This document shows positions 19,833-27,893 of a stretch of DNA of 64,000 nucleotides, in pieces. The stretch is from assembly GCF_025808395.1 (NCBI RefSeq), contig NZ_CP075524.1, forward strand, positions 558,001 to 622,000, written 5' to 3'. Each line of letters starts with the position of its first letter. The first letter of the stretch is position 1. The notes under the pieces are model-generated. The model did no database searches and was not told where the DNA came from. It saw only the letters and a list, made by a program, of their open reading frames with translations. Source of the stretch: Microcella sp. Lineage in GTDB: Bacteria; Actinomycetota; Actinomycetes; Actinomycetales; Microbacteriaceae. Position numbers and translations under genes: made by a program.

Positions 19833-20551
19833 GCCCCGGTCTCATCGACGAGCAGCAGAGTCGGATGCACCGAGATCACCGGTGCGGGCTCGGCCGTGAG
19901 CACGGGCAGTGCCGGCCCGCCGAGCCGCGGCATGACCGTCAGGCACAGCTCGTCGACGAGCCTCGCCTCGAGAAGCTGGGCGGCGAGTCGAGGCCCGCCC
20001 TCGGCGACGATGCGTCGCAAGCCGAGTCGACGAAGGGCAGCGATGATCTCAGCGGGGTCGATGCGCTCGTCGCCGTCGAGCACGCGCACGTGGGCGCCCT
20101 CCAGCCTCTTCCTCGCTCGAGCCGCACCGCGCTCGGTCGTGAAGATGAGCACCGGGTGATCTTCACGGTCGGCGACAACTGACGACGAGAGTCGATGACC
20201 GTCGACGTCACCACTCGCCGACACGATCGCGAGCGCTGCCCGCTTCGGTCGCAGATAGCCCTCCCGCCGCACCGTCTCGGCACCGACCAGCACGACGTCG
20301 GACAGCTCGCGAATGACGCCGAGAATAGTGCGATCGGCGCGCGACGTGAGCGACTCCGAAGTGCCATCGGCGCCGGCAGCGCGGCCGTCGAGCGTCGAGA
20401 CGAGGTTGAGCCGGAGGTGGTGGAGCGCGCGCGGGTCGTACCAATCGAGCAGCGTCGACCGGGCATCCTGATCACCGAGATTGACCAGCCCATCGTCGAA
20501 CGGAACGACACGGCGAAGGGCCGAGCCGGCAGTGCTTCGGCGAGCGGTCAC
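19757..20551 (-). CDS. Pyrimidine reductase-like protein (RibD C-terminal domain)
   Basis: The 264-residue protein carries the RibD C-terminal reductase fold: LRLNLVSTLDGRAAGADG (substrate/NADPH region), SDVVLVGAETVRREGYL, and IVAEGGPRLAAQLLEARLVDELCL with the conserved GGP. Members reduce the pyrimidine intermediate of riboflavin synthesis or related substrates, but there are no rib genes here, so the substrate is uncertain. The GTG start lies 7 bases after a TAGCCT box. Its 3' end overlaps the hydrolase gene by 76 bases. It diverges from zapE. Confidence 0.8.
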   Translation of the reverse strand: MTARRSTAGSALRRVVPFDDGLVNLGDQDARSTLLDWYDPRALHHLRLNLVSTLDGRAAGADGTSESLTSRADRTILGVIRELSDVVLVGAETVRREGYLRPKRAALAIVSASGDVDGHRLSSSVVADREDHPVLIFTTERGAARARKRLEGAHVRVLDGDERIDPAEIIAALRRLGLRRIVAEGGPRLAAQLLEARLVDELCLTVMPRLGGPALPVLTAEPAPVISVHPTLLLVDETGAQFGRWRVSRESSHDDTAPSQREGS

Positions 20552-20558
20552 GCGGCCC

Positions 20559-20564
20559 AGGCTA
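20559..20564 (-). promoter_or_regulatory. -10 box of the pyrimidine reductase-like gene (leaderless)
   Basis: TAGCCT on the minus strand is followed by 7 bases and the GTG ending at 20551. Confidence 0.5.
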
Positions 20565-20590
20565 GCGTCAGACGGCGAGGCGCGCGGCAG

Positions 20591-20596
20591 TAAACT
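20591..20596 (+). promoter_or_regulatory. -10 box of zapE (leaderless)
   Basis: TAAACT is followed by 6 bases and the GTG at 20603. Confidence 0.5.
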
Positions 20597-20602
20597 AGCG
20601 CG

Positions 20603-21643
20603 GTGACGGCCGAACCCTCGACAAGCATGGCGCGACTGATCGACCGTCAACCGGGCATGACGGCTGCAGAGCTCGTCGGGCATCTGAGCCCGCCGCCGCA
20701 GTTCGCGACGGCAAGCCTTGAGAACTACGAGCCCGACCCTCGGTTCGCGTCGCAGCGTGACGCAGTCGAAGCGATGCGCCTCTTCGCGGGCGACCGCCCC
20801 GCAGCATCACGCGGTCTCTTCTCGCGCAAGTCGACAGCGCCGGCCCCGAAACCGGGCGTGTACCTCGACGGCGGCTTCGGCGTCGGCAAGACCCACCTGC
20901 TCGCGGCGCTCTGGCACCGCACCCGCGGCCGCAAGTACTTCGGAACCTTCATCGAGTACACCGCGATCGTCGGAGCCCTCGGCTACCGAGAGGCGGTGGC
21001 GCACTTTCGTGGGGCGTCACTCATCGCGATCGACGAGTTCGAGCTCGATGACCCCGGCGACACCATGGTCATGTCTCGCCTCCTGGGCGAGCTCGTGGCG
21101 AGCGGATCGCGCATCGCCGCGACGTCGAACACGCCACCTCACGCACTCGGTGAAGGTCGCTTCGCCGCTCAAGACTTCTTGCGTGAGATTCACGCCCTCG
21201 CCGACCGCTTCACGACCGTGCGCATCGACGGCGAAGACTACCGAAAGCGCGACATCGAGGGCCACGCCGTGTCGCTCGACGATGACGAGTTCGACGAGCG
21301 GATCGCCGACCATGCCGGCAGCGCGACGGTCGACAGCTTCGCCGACGTGCTGCGTCACCTCGCGACCGTGCACCCGAGTCGGTACGTCGGACTGATCTCG
21401 GGTCTCACGGCCATCGGTCTGCGTGACGTCGAGGTGCTGCAGAACCAGACAGACGCTCTTCGGCTCGTCGCCTTCGTCGACCGGCTGTATGACGCCCAGG
21501 TGCGCATTCTCGCGACCGGAGTCGCCCTCGACCAGGTGTTCTCAGACGACATGCTCGCGGGCGGCTACCGCAAGAAGTACCTGCGTGCGACATCGCGCAT
21601 GATCGCACTCACGTCGATGCCGCGACATGCCCCCGTCGGCTGA
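20603..21643 (+). CDS. zapE: Cell division protein ZapE (AFG1-like ATPase)
   Basis: The 346-residue AAA-type P-loop ATPase has Walker A GGFGVGKTHLL near residue 93 and Walker B SLIAIDEFELDD near 138, followed by a TSNTPP sensor stretch. In E. coli ZapE associates with the Z-ring during constriction; related AFG1 proteins act in mitochondria. The role in actinobacteria is inferred from the family. The GTG start is supported by a -10 box 6 bases upstream. It is a single-gene unit ahead of the mrp operon. Confidence 0.88.
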   Translation: MTAEPSTSMARLIDRQPGMTAAELVGHLSPPPQFATASLENYEPDPRFASQRDAVEAMRLFAGDRPAASRGLFSRKSTAPAPKPGVYLDGGFGVGKTHLLAALWHRTRGRKYFGTFIEYTAIVGALGYREAVAHFRGASLIAIDEFELDDPGDTMVMSRLLGELVASGSRIAATSNTPPHALGEGRFAAQDFLREIHALADRFTTVRIDGEDYRKRDIEGHAVSLDDDEFDERIADHAGSATVDSFADVLRHLATVHPSRYVGLISGLTAIGLRDVEVLQNQTDALRLVAFVDRLYDAQVRILATGVALDQVFSDDMLAGGYRKKYLRATSRMIALTSMPRHAPVG

Positions 21644-21652
21644 CCCGCAACT

Positions 21653-21682
21653 GGGCATTCGCTGTGCATCGGCGATATGCCC
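21653..21682 (+). promoter_or_regulatory. Inverted repeat upstream of the mrp promoter
   Basis: GGGCAT (21653-21658) and ATGCCC (21677-21682) form a perfect 6-bp inverted repeat with an 18-base spacer, 6 bases upstream of the proposed -10 box of the mrp operon. It could be an operator or the zapE terminator stem. Confidence 0.3.
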
Positions 21683-21688
21683 GCCAGG

Positions 21689-21694
21689 TAGGCT
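21689..21694 (+). promoter_or_regulatory. -10 box of the mrp operon
   Basis: TAGGCT predicts a start near 21701 and a leader of about 138 bases before the mrpA GTG. The leader contains two hairpins and a 12-codon ORF. Confidence 0.4.
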
Positions 21695-21732
21695 GGAACC
21701 GGTGAGCCGGGAAGCCTGGTCGGCGAAATGGA

Positions 21733-21773
21733 GCGTGCTGCGCACGCGCCGAATCACCGCCACAGCGGCGGTG
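21733..21773 (+). promoter_or_regulatory. Two hairpins in the mrpA leader
   Basis: GCGTGC/GCACGC (21733-21747, 3-base loop) is followed by CACCGCC/GGCGGTG (21755-21773, 5-base loop). The second ends 21 bases before the leader-ORF ribosome-binding site. They could form an attenuator or control translation; no known riboswitch family is recognised. Confidence 0.35.
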
Positions 21774-21803
21774 TGCTCAACGACGCCCCCTCTCGAGGAG
21801 ACC

Positions 21804-21842
21804 ATGACGCCCGCCCGCCCGCTCACGTCGGACGCGACGTGA
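21804..21842 (+). CDS. Putative 12-residue leader peptide before mrpA
   Basis: An ATG preceded by GAGGAG (21795-21800) opens the ORF MTPARPLTSDAT. Its TGA at 21840-21842 overlaps the GTG of mrpA (21839-21841). The junction GTGA is the same as that joining several real gene pairs in this window. mrpA has no good ribosome-binding site of its own, so translation of the leader could deliver ribosomes to it. Confidence 0.4.
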   Translation: MTPARPLTSDAT

Positions 21843-24709
21843 CTCTCACGGCGCTGCTCGTCGCGACGCTCGCGATCGTGGCACTCACCATGGTCGCCAC
21901 GCTGGTGATCGGTCGCGACGCCGGCTGGATCGCAGCCATCGGCCTCTCGGTGCTGGCGGTGCTCGTCGGCCTGCGGGTGCCCGAGGTGATCGAGCCGGGA
22001 GCCGTGGTGCGCGAGGCCGTGCCCTGGATGCCGACGCTCGACATCGCACTGCGCCTGCGTCTCGACGGGCTCGCCGCACTGTTCTTGATCATCGTGCTGG
22101 GCATCGGCGCCCTCGTCATGGCCTACTCGGCACGCTATCTGTCTGAGCGCTCGGTGCACCGACACACCGGCTACTTCGCCTGGATGCTGCTGTTCGCGTT
22201 CGCCATGACCGGCCTTGTGCTGGCGGACGACCTCGTCATGCTGTTCGTGTTCTGGGAGCTCACGACGCTGTGCTCGTTCTTCTTGATCAACCGCTCGGGG
22301 CGCCGCGCGAGCGCACCAGCCGTGCGCACACTGCTCGTGACAGCCCTCGGCGGCCTCGCGCTGCTGCTCGCGGTCGTGCTCATCATCACGCGCACCGGAA
22401 CCACGGTCGTGAGCGAGGCGCTGGCCGACGGCGCCTGGCAGGCAGACCCCGGCTTCACGGCGGCGGTCTCGGTGCTCGTCGCGCTGGCGGCGATGACCAA
22501 GTCTGCTCAGTTTCCGTTTCACATGTGGTTGCCCGATGCGATGGTCGCGCCCACACCGGTCAGCGCCTACCTGCACGCGGCCGCGATGGTCAAAGCGGGC
22601 ATCTACCTCGTGCTGCTCTTCTCGCCTGCGCTGGCCGGCACCGTGGTCTGGCAGTCGATTCTGGTGTCGAGCGGTCTCATCACCGCCATCATGGGCGCTG
22701 TCTTCGCCCTGCGGCGCTTCGACCTGAAAGAGATCATGGCCTACTCGACGGTGAGCCAATTGGGCTTCATCGTCGCGCTCATCGGCATCGGCACACCGTC
22801 GGCTCTGGCGACCGCTGCCCTCTACACGCTCGCCCATGCGCTGTTCAAGGCCGCGCTGTTCATGGTCGTCGGCATCATCGACCAGCAGGCAGGTACCCGC
22901 GACATCCGCCTGCTGCGAGGGCTGCGCCGCCGCATGCCGTTGACGTTCGTCACGACGGTGCTGGCCGGGCTGTCGATGGCGGGAGTCTTTCCGCTGCTCG
23001 GCTTCATCTCGAAGGAGTACCTGCTCGGTCAGATGGCCGAGCCCGGGGGGCCGTTCTGGCTGGGTCTGCTGCTGGCGGGCACTGCGGTGCTGAGCGCGAC
23101 GGCGACCTTCGCATACACGGGGCGCATCGTGCTCGGCGGCTTCACCGACTACCGCGGATCTAAGCGCCCCACCGACGATCTCGATACGCATCGCATGCCC
23201 GACCGGGTTCGCGAGGCGGGCCTGCTGTTCATCGCCCCTGCCCTGCTTCCCGCCGCCCTGGGCCTTGTTCTCGGCCTCGGCATCGTCTGGCTGCACCCTC
23301 TCATCGGTGCCGCGGGCAGCGCGGCCGCGGGGCAGCCGTTTACGGCGACCTTCGCGCTCTTCGGCGGGCTCACCCTCGAACTCGCACTCTCGCTCTCGAT
23401 CATCGCGCTCGGCCTCGTCGTCATCGGGCTGCGGCGTCGACTCGACCGGGTGTTCGAGCGCAGAATCTTGAGCTTCACGGCGATCGACGTGGTCGAGCGC
23501 ATTCGCACCGGGTCGATCAGGCTCGGCGCTCGTGTCGGTGACCTGACCCGCAGCGACGCCCAGCCGCTGCACCTGGGCGCTCCGTGGCTGCTGCTCGGTG
23601 CACTCGCCATCGCGGCGATCGTAATGGCCCCGTCGGCGGGCGAGCTCATCGAGCCGGGCGAGCCTCTCACCGACGCTCTCATGCTCGCCCTCCTGGTGGT
23701 GACCGTCGTGCCCGCGGTGATCACCCGCTCGCGACTGACGGCGCTCATTCTGGTGGGTGGGGCGGGCTTCGTGGTCGCGCTCTGGTTCTTCGCACTCGGC
23801 GCCATCGACGTCGGGTTGACGCAGCTGCTGGTCGAGCTGCTCACGGTGGTCGCTCTTGTGCTCGTGCTGCGCAGACTGCCAGCGGTCTTCCATCGCGTCG
23901 CTCGATCACGTCAACTCGTCACCGCGCTCATCGCGGTGGGTGCTGGTGTCGCCGCGACCGTCGCAACCCTCGTCTTCACCGGCCGTCGCGGCATATCTGA
24001 TGTCGGGCAATACTTTCTCGACGAGGTCTACGTCGACACGGGTGGCACCAACGTGGTGAACACGATTCTGGTCGACTACCGCGCGCTCGATACGCTCGGC
24101 GAACTGACGGTGATCGCGATCGCCGGCATCGTCATCATGGGGGTGCTCGGCACTCGCCGACTGCTCGACGAGCGCACGCCCGATCTCGACGCCTGGAGGG
24201 GCACGGCTCTCGTGAGATCAGCAGACAACACACTGCCGATTCGGGTGATCGCACGCTGGGCCGCACCCATCATCATCGTGCTGTCGATCTACCTGCTGCT
24301 GCGCGGGCACTACGAACCCGGCGGTGGATTCATCTCAGCGCTCGTCGGAGGCACCGGTTTCGCTCTCGCCTATCTCGGGGCACCGACCGACCGCAGCGCA
24401 CCAGTGAGGTGGCCGTACCGCCTTCTGTTGGCTGCCGGCGTCGTCGTCGCGGTGGTGACGGGACTGGCCGGGTATCTCGTCGGCTCGTTCCTGCGACCAG
24501 TGCACGTCGACATTCCACTGCCGTGGGGCGGGGAGTACGCCTTCACGAGCGCTCTCATCTTCGACCTCGGTGTGTATTTCGCCGTCGTCGCCATCATCGT
24601 CGCCCTGCTCAACGAACTCGGCGGAGTGCGAGATCGACACGGAGAACTGAGCGAGCCCCGAGACACCGTTCACGTCGAGCTCACGCCAGGCACGGAGGTG
24701 TCCAGATGA
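21839..24709 (+). CDS. mrpA: Na+/H+ antiporter subunit A (MrpA, with fused MrpB-type C-terminus)
   Basis: The 956-residue polytopic protein is the large subunit of the Mrp cation/proton antiporter, homologous to complex I NuoL. The N-terminal proton-channel domain has SAQFPFHMWLPDAMVAPTPV and YLHAAAMVKAGIYL. The C-terminal third holds MbhD/MbhE-like helices and then an MnhB-type domain (LLLRGHYEPGGGFISALVGG), so subunits A and B are fused and no separate mrpB exists. The start is the GTG overlapping the leader-ORF stop. Its TGA overlaps the ATG of mrpC. The complex exports Na+ and supports pH homeostasis. Confidence 0.92.
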   Translation: MTLTALLVATLAIVALTMVATLVIGRDAGWIAAIGLSVLAVLVGLRVPEVIEPGAVVREAVPWMPTLDIALRLRLDGLAALFLIIVLGIGALVMAYSARYLSERSVHRHTGYFAWMLLFAFAMTGLVLADDLVMLFVFWELTTLCSFFLINRSGRRASAPAVRTLLVTALGGLALLLAVVLIITRTGTTVVSEALADGAWQADPGFTAAVSVLVALAAMTKSAQFPFHMWLPDAMVAPTPVSAYLHAAAMVKAGIYLVLLFSPALAGTVVWQSILVSSGLITAIMGAVFALRRFDLKEIMAYSTVSQLGFIVALIGIGTPSALATAALYTLAHALFKAALFMVVGIIDQQAGTRDIRLLRGLRRRMPLTFVTTVLAGLSMAGVFPLLGFISKEYLLGQMAEPGGPFWLGLLLAGTAVLSATATFAYTGRIVLGGFTDYRGSKRPTDDLDTHRMPDRVREAGLLFIAPALLPAALGLVLGLGIVWLHPLIGAAGSAAAGQPFTATFALFGGLTLELALSLSIIALGLVVIGLRRRLDRVFERRILSFTAIDVVERIRTGSIRLGARVGDLTRSDAQPLHLGAPWLLLGALAIAAIVMAPSAGELIEPGEPLTDALMLALLVVTVVPAVITRSRLTALILVGGAGFVVALWFFALGAIDVGLTQLLVELLTVVALVLVLRRLPAVFHRVARSRQLVTALIAVGAGVAATVATLVFTGRRGISDVGQYFLDEVYVDTGGTNVVNTILVDYRALDTLGELTVIAIAGIVIMGVLGTRRLLDERTPDLDAWRGTALVRSADNTLPIRVIARWAAPIIIVLSIYLLLRGHYEPGGGFISALVGGTGFALAYLGAPTDRSAPVRWPYRLLLAAGVVVAVVTGLAGYLVGSFLRPVHVDIPLPWGGEYAFTSALIFDLGVYFAVVAIIVALLNELGGVRDRHGELSEPRDTVHVELTPGTEVSR

Positions 24710-25059
24710 GTCTTGCCCTCAGCATCGGCCTGCTCGCAGCAGCAGGAGTGTTTCTCGTGCTGCAGCGCGGCATGATCCGCATCATTCTCGGGTTTGTGCT
24801 GCTGACCCACGCCGTCAACCTGCTCATCATCGCCGCGGGCGGCGTCGCCCGTCGTGACGCGCCGTTCTTCGGCACCGACACCTCACAGGCGGCCGACGCT
24901 CTTCCGCAAGCCTTCGTGCTGACGGCGATCGTCATTGCGTTCGCGATCACCGTGGTCATGGCCACATTCGCTGTGATCGGCCGTCGCGATGATGACACTG
25001 AGCCCGAGACGCACGAGCCGGGCGAGCTCGACCCGACGAGGGTGGGTGAAGAACGGTGA
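24706..25059 (+). CDS. mrpC: Na+/H+ antiporter subunit C
   Basis: The 117-residue membrane protein resembles NuoK: three hydrophobic helices, with RGMIRIILGFVLLTHAVNLL in the second and PLPQAFVLTAIVI-like residues (here ALPQAFVLTAIVIAFAI) in the third. It is coupled to mrpA by ATGA and to mrpD by GTGA. Confidence 0.92.
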   Translation: MSLALSIGLLAAAGVFLVLQRGMIRIILGFVLLTHAVNLLIIAAGGVARRDAPFFGTDTSQAADALPQAFVLTAIVIAFAITVVMATFAVIGRRDDDTEPETHEPGELDPTRVGEER

Positions 25060-26684
25060 TCAGCATCATGGAGCCGCTTCTGCCGATGCTCGTGGCGGCA
25101 CCGCTTCTTATGGGTGGTGTTCTGCTCGCCCTTCCCCGCCAGCATGTACTGCGCCATCTTCTCGGCATGGGCACTCTCGCGGCCATGCTCGTCGGAGCGG
25201 TCGCTCTCGTGATCGTCACCTCAGACGGAAGCGTGCTGGCGCACCAGATCGCGCTCTGGCCAGGCGGCATCTCGATTCCCTTCGTCGCAGATGCCTTCTC
25301 GAGCCTGATTCTTGCGGTGGCGGCGATCATGGGCGCCGTGAGCTTTCAGTACATGATCGCGAGCGGCGAAGCTCGGAGCCCGTCGATCACGGCGTTCGTG
25401 CTCGTTCTCATGGGCGGCGTTGCCGGCGCTCTCCTCACTGCCGATCTCTTCAACCTCTTCGTGTTCATCGAGGTCATGCTGTTGCCCTCCTACGGCCTGC
25501 TCGTGATTCTGAGCCGACGATCTGACATGGGCGGCTCGAGGCTGTACGTCACCGTCAATTTGCTGGCCTCAACACTCTTTCTCGCCGGCGTCGGCCTCAT
25601 GTACGCCGTTGAAGGCACGGTGAACCTGGCCGAGCTCGCGGGCGCAGCCGAGTCGCCGGCGACGGCGATCGCCGCCGCTGTCTGCCTGGCGGCGATCGCC
25701 GTCAAGGCAGCGCTGTTTCCTGTGCACGGTTGGCTCGGCAGGGCTTACGCCTCGGCGTCGCCCGCTGTCGCGGCCCTGTTCTCGGGCTTGCACACCAAGA
25801 TCGCCATTTACATCGTCTATCGCATCGGCTCCGTCGTGTTCGAAGGCGATGACACATGGATGCTCGCCATCCTGGTGCTCGCGGCCGCGACGCTCGTCGT
25901 GGGAGCGTTCGCCGCTCTCGGCGAGGCCGAACTGCGACCGTTGCTGGTCTTCCAGATGATCAGCGGCATCGGCTTCATCTTGGTCGGCGTCGCGCTCTTC
26001 ACGCCCCTCGGGCTGAGCGCCGGCATCGTCTACATGGTGCACCACATGATCGTCATGGGCTGCCTGCTGCTCATCGCCGGCGCCATCGAGCAGACCTATG
26101 GCTCGGGTCGACTCGACCGGATCGCCGGGTTGCGCACGCGCGAGCCTCTGCTGACCGCGGCGTTCGTCGTCGGCGCGCTGTCGCTCGCGGGTCTGCCGCC
26201 GTTCTCGGGCTTCGTGGCGAAGTTCGCACTGGTTCTCGCGAGCGCTGACGCCGACAACGTGCTCATCGCCGCCCTGCTCATCGTCATTAGCCTGGTCGCG
26301 CTGATGTCGATGATGAAGGTGTGGGCCGCTATGTTCAACGGCAAGCGGCACTCCGACGTCGAACAGCTCGCCGCCGAAGCGCGCATTCGCGCTCGAGAGA
26401 ACCTCTTCGATGACGACACCGTTGACTCGGCTGCGGTCGACGTCGAGGCCGCCCATGCAATCGAGCACCATGCTCCACCACGGGGAGCGATCACGGCGGA
26501 AGAAGACCCACATGAGCACCGGGGCACTCGCGCGCCGGCACGGCTCATCGTGCCCGCGCTCGTGCTGGCGGCACTCAGCGTGGGTCTGGGACTGGGCGGA
26601 GAGCTCATGCTCTCGCTCGCCGAGCAAGCAGCAGCCGGGCTCATCGACACGAGCGCGTACGTGCAGGCGGTGATCGGGCGATGA
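25056..26684 (+). CDS. mrpD: Na+/H+ antiporter subunit D
   Basis: The 542-residue NuoM/NuoN-like subunit is a second proton-channel component of the Mrp complex. It has about 14 helices, with LFNLFVFIEVMLLPSYGL, KAALFPVHGWLGRAYASASP (channel Lys and His) and FSGLHTKIAIYIVYR. A hydrophilic, acidic loop (about residues 425-490) near the C-terminus precedes the last helix and is longer than in typical Bacillus MrpD. The GTG start overlaps the mrpC stop. Confidence 0.92.
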   Translation: MISIMEPLLPMLVAAPLLMGGVLLALPRQHVLRHLLGMGTLAAMLVGAVALVIVTSDGSVLAHQIALWPGGISIPFVADAFSSLILAVAAIMGAVSFQYMIASGEARSPSITAFVLVLMGGVAGALLTADLFNLFVFIEVMLLPSYGLLVILSRRSDMGGSRLYVTVNLLASTLFLAGVGLMYAVEGTVNLAELAGAAESPATAIAAAVCLAAIAVKAALFPVHGWLGRAYASASPAVAALFSGLHTKIAIYIVYRIGSVVFEGDDTWMLAILVLAAATLVVGAFAALGEAELRPLLVFQMISGIGFILVGVALFTPLGLSAGIVYMVHHMIVMGCLLLIAGAIEQTYGSGRLDRIAGLRTREPLLTAAFVVGALSLAGLPPFSGFVAKFALVLASADADNVLIAALLIVISLVALMSMMKVWAAMFNGKRHSDVEQLAAEARIRARENLFDDDTVDSAAVDVEAAHAIEHHAPPRGAITAEEDPHEHRGTRAPARLIVPALVLAALSVGLGLGGELMLSLAEQAAAGLIDTSAYVQAVIGR

Positions 26685-27061
26685 TGACCTCACCGTGGAG
26701 CCTGCCGGTGCGGGCCATCCTGTTCACTGCGTGGTTCACCGCCCAGTTCGTCATCACGAGCGTGCGGGTGAGCCTGCTCATACTCACGCCAGGTCGACAG
26801 CCCCAGCCCGCCATCGTGCGATTCGAGATCGATGAGTTGAGCGACGCAGAGGCCAGTCTGCTGCTCGCACTCATCACGATCACACCAGACACCTTGGTGA
26901 TCTCGCTCAATCGCGACGAACGGGTGATGTTCGTGCACGGCATGTTCGTGGCGGGCGACGCCGATGGCTTTCGTCGAGGGCTTCGTGAGACCCACGACCG
27001 CCTCTTGAGGGGCATTCGTTGGCGGCCACCGGTCACGGCCAGCGGTGGGGGGCACGCATGA
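26681..27061 (+). CDS. mrpE: Na+/H+ antiporter subunit E
   Basis: The 126-residue protein has an N-terminal hydrophobic helix and a soluble domain with ANSITLTPDTL-like residues (here LLALITITPDTLVISL) and FVHGMFV, typical of MrpE. It is coupled to its neighbours by ATGA overlaps on both sides. Confidence 0.9.
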   Translation: MMTSPWSLPVRAILFTAWFTAQFVITSVRVSLLILTPGRQPQPAIVRFEIDELSDAEASLLLALITITPDTLVISLNRDERVMFVHGMFVAGDADGFRRGLRETHDRLLRGIRWRPPVTASGGGHA

Positions 27062-27324
27062 TCTCGACTGTGATCGCCGTCATCGTTCTCGCACTGCTCG
27101 CCGTGTCAGTCGTGCTCGCCGTTGTGCGCATTGTGCAAGGCCCGACGGCGGCAGACTCGGCTGTGGCTGGTGACCTTATCTTCTTCGCCTTCATCGGCGT
27201 CGTCGCGGTGTTCGGGCTCTTGTTCTCGATCGAGGCCGTCATCGACATCATCCTCGTGGCCGCCATTCTCGGCTTCCTCTCGATACTCTCGCTCGCCCGA
27301 CTGCTGCAGGGGGGCCAGCGATGA
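27058..27324 (+). CDS. mrpF: Na+/H+ antiporter subunit F
   Basis: The 88-residue protein has three transmembrane helices. RIVQGPTAADSAVAGDL after the first helix is the MrpF signature. The ATG at 27058 overlaps the mrpE stop. Confidence 0.9.
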   Translation: MISTVIAVIVLALLAVSVVLAVVRIVQGPTAADSAVAGDLIFFAFIGVVAVFGLLFSIEAVIDIILVAAILGFLSILSLARLLQGGQR

Positions 27325-27728
27325 ACGCCGAACTCGTGGTCTCTGTCATCGGCAACGGCTTTCTCGTTCTCGGGGCCGTGATCATCGCGAGCGCTGCGAT
27401 CGGCATCATCAAGCTGCCTGACCTCTACACGCGCACCAGTGCGATCGGAACAGCAGCGGGTCTCGGAGTGGCACTGATCATCGTCGGTGTCGTGACGCTC
27501 GACTTCAGCGTTCTCAATTTCATCAAGGGCATCATCGCCATCATTGCTCAAGTGCTCACGAGCGCGGTCGGCAGCTTCGCGCTGGCGCGGTCGGGGTACC
27601 TGACGGGCAGTCGTCCCGTGGCGACCACGGTTCCCGACGAACTGGCAGACTCGGCCGACCACGACGCGATCGACGCCCAGAGGGCTCTTCGCGACATCGA
27701 AGGTGACTCGCCGACTCACGAAACGTGA
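27321..27728 (+). CDS. mrpG: Na+/H+ antiporter subunit G
   Basis: The 135-residue protein has three helices with the MrpG signature AIGIIKLPDLYTRTSAIGTA after the first, and a hydrophilic tail of about 40 residues. It is the last gene of the mrpA-G operon. Confidence 0.9.
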   Translation: MNAELVVSVIGNGFLVLGAVIIASAAIGIIKLPDLYTRTSAIGTAAGLGVALIIVGVVTLDFSVLNFIKGIIAIIAQVLTSAVGSFALARSGYLTGSRPVATTVPDELADSADHDAIDAQRALRDIEGDSPTHET

Positions 27729-27750
27729 TGTTTACGCTGGGCGCTTTCGC

Positions 27751-27766
27751 GTAACACTCGAGAAAC
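27751..27766 (+). promoter_or_regulatory. Candidate GlnR box upstream of amt
   Basis: GTAAC, six bases, GAAAC matches exactly the a-site/b-site pattern GTnAC-N6-GaAAC of actinobacterial GlnR boxes. It lies 128 bases upstream of the amt start, and amt is a classical GlnR target. A further GAAAC sits at 27720-27724. Confidence 0.5.
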
Positions 27767-27893
27767 ACGACGACACCGGTGCTGAAACTTCTCACCTGAA
27801 CACTGGGCTCGTGACCGCGGCGGATTCCCGTCGTGCTGGGTACCCCTAACCCGACGGTCGCGACCCACGTTCCACTATGAGAGGTAGAAACTG

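Noticed and set aside
21542..23893. 783-codon open frame on the minus strand opposite zapE end and mrpA
   Set aside because: The translation is a charged Arg/Glu/His/Gln-rich string without domains, and mrpA on the other strand is unambiguous.
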